From the NCBI RefSeq assembly GCF_004155535.1, contig NZ_RYUH01000014.1, positions 186,001-250,000 on the forward strand: a DNA stretch of 64,000 bases, in the 5' to 3' direction. Shown here one piece after another: positions 63,622-64,000 of this stretch (within the stretch, counting starts at the first letter, position 1; each line of letters begins with the position of its first letter). The position numbers and the translations under genes are program-made. A model generated the notes under the pieces. It saw nothing but the letters and a program-made list of their open reading frames with translations, did not search any database and was not told the origin of the DNA. The stretch is from Bifidobacterium pseudolongum subsp. globosum. Lineage in GTDB: Bacteria > Actinomycetota > Actinomycetes > Actinomycetales > Bifidobacteriaceae.

Positions 63622-64000
63622 TCACCATGCGCCGTCGAGCTTGCAGTGGCGCAGACGCACGGCGTTGAGCACCACGCAGATCGACGAGAGGATCATCGCC
63701 ACGCACGCGAGCATGGGGTTGAGCACCCAGCCGGTGAACGGGTAGAGCACGCCGGCTGCGAGCGGAATGCCCACAAGATTGAAGATGAACGCCCACCACA
63801 GGTTCTCGCGGATGTTGCGCATGGTCGCCTTCGACAGGCGGATCAGCTTGAGCGCGCATGCGTAGTCGGTCGGTGCGGCAATCACGTCGGCGTGGATCGG
63901 CGCGGCCTCGGGGTTGTCGAGCGCGACGCACGCGACGGCGATGTCCGCCGCGTCGCGCACACGCACGTCCTCGCTGCCGTCGCCGATGAACATGACGGTC
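63622..64000 (-). CDS. P1B-type (copper-type) P-ATPase, C-terminal part
   Basis: Only the last ~125 residues lie in the window; the gene continues past the right edge. FIGDGSEDVRVRDAADIAVA is the hinge GDG(x)ND-type motif, here with GSED in place of GIND. It is followed by LSKATMRNIRENLWWAFIFNLVGIPLAAGVLYPFTGWVLNPMLACVAMILSSICVVLNAVRLR, typical of the last two membrane helices of heavy-metal ATPases (Met/Asn/Ser metal site). Metal specificity is inferred only from this tail. Confidence 0.85.
   Translation of the reverse strand, partial: TVMFIGDGSEDVRVRDAADIAVACVALDNPEAAPIHADVIAAPTDYACALKLIRLSKATMRNIRENLWWAFIFNLVGIPLAAGVLYPFTGWVLNPMLACVAMILSSICVVLNAVRLRHCKLDGAW

Overview
The window is a gene-dense, high-GC actinobacterial chromosome segment and reads as Bifidobacterium. 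Supporting signs are the order of the F-type ATP synthase genes, NucS mismatch repair, a GlnR regulator, actinobacterial DUF2469, a Rho with a long Arg/Asn-rich insertion, an LAxTG-anchored surface protein and many apparently leaderless genes. A complete oxalate-degradation set (frc, oxc, AEC transporter) is known from Bifidobacterium animalis subsp. lactis and a few other species. B. animalis or a close relative is therefore my best guess; this is an inference, since no rRNA is present to confirm it.

Layout. 1-6.1 kb: secreted GH13 alpha-amylase (runs off the left edge), then a DUF4012 membrane protein and a Wzz/BY-kinase fusion typical of exopolysaccharide loci. 6.2-12.5 kb: thrB, hom, lysA, argS and ridA, all on the minus strand (aspartate-family amino acids plus arginyl-tRNA synthetase). 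12.6-19 kb: tRNA-Arg(CCG), a CYTH protein, a cysteine-less thioredoxin/TPR protein, two envelope proteins, an FKBP lipoprotein and nucS. 19-26.1 kb: atpBEFHAGDC on the minus strand, closed by a 40-nt perfect palindrome. 26.3-29.1 kb: metA, initiator tRNA, frc. 29.1-30.2 kb: 1.1 kb that is mostly non-coding, with hairpins, a small membrane ORF, a 52-bp tandem repeat and a copy of a dispersed repeat. 30.2-37 kb: AEC transporter, oxc, a ClC-type channel and a thioester-domain surface protein. 37.2-47.1 kb (mostly plus strand): GlgE-like maltosyltransferase, inorganic pyrophosphatase, a membrane protein, glnR, nth, a peptide-type binding protein, valS. 47.1-59.1 kb (minus): secreted helical protein, chorismate mutase, Lrp/AsnC regulator, rho, FAD oxidoreductase, DUF2469, GNAT acetyltransferase, gatB-gatA-gatC. 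59.1-64 kb: two-gene ABC exporter, SpoU-type RNA methyltransferase, a DUF559 nuclease-like gene bracketed by two copies of a ~106-bp structured repeat, a phosphoribosyltransferase-like gene, and the C-terminus of a copper-type P-ATPase that leaves the right edge.

How genes work together. Oxalate would enter by the AEC carrier, be activated to oxalyl-CoA by formyl-CoA:oxalate CoA-transferase (frc) and be decarboxylated by oxc; this consumes a proton and links in role to the nearby ATP synthase. thrB, hom, lysA and metA cover branches from aspartate to threonine, lysine and methionine. GatCAB makes Gln-tRNA(Gln) and/or Asn-tRNA(Asn).

The most unusual signals are not protein genes. (1) A dispersed intergenic repeat occurs in three copies; each has two 14-mers exactly 21 bp apart facing two inverted 14-mers exactly 21 bp apart. 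(2) A four-unit degenerate repeat has an exact 52-bp period. (3) A paired ~106-bp element with competing hairpins flanks a DUF559 gene. (4) At least fourteen genes have a -10-like hexamer ending 6-8 nt before the start codon, predicting leaderless mRNAs. All family assignments come from reading motifs; no database search was run.
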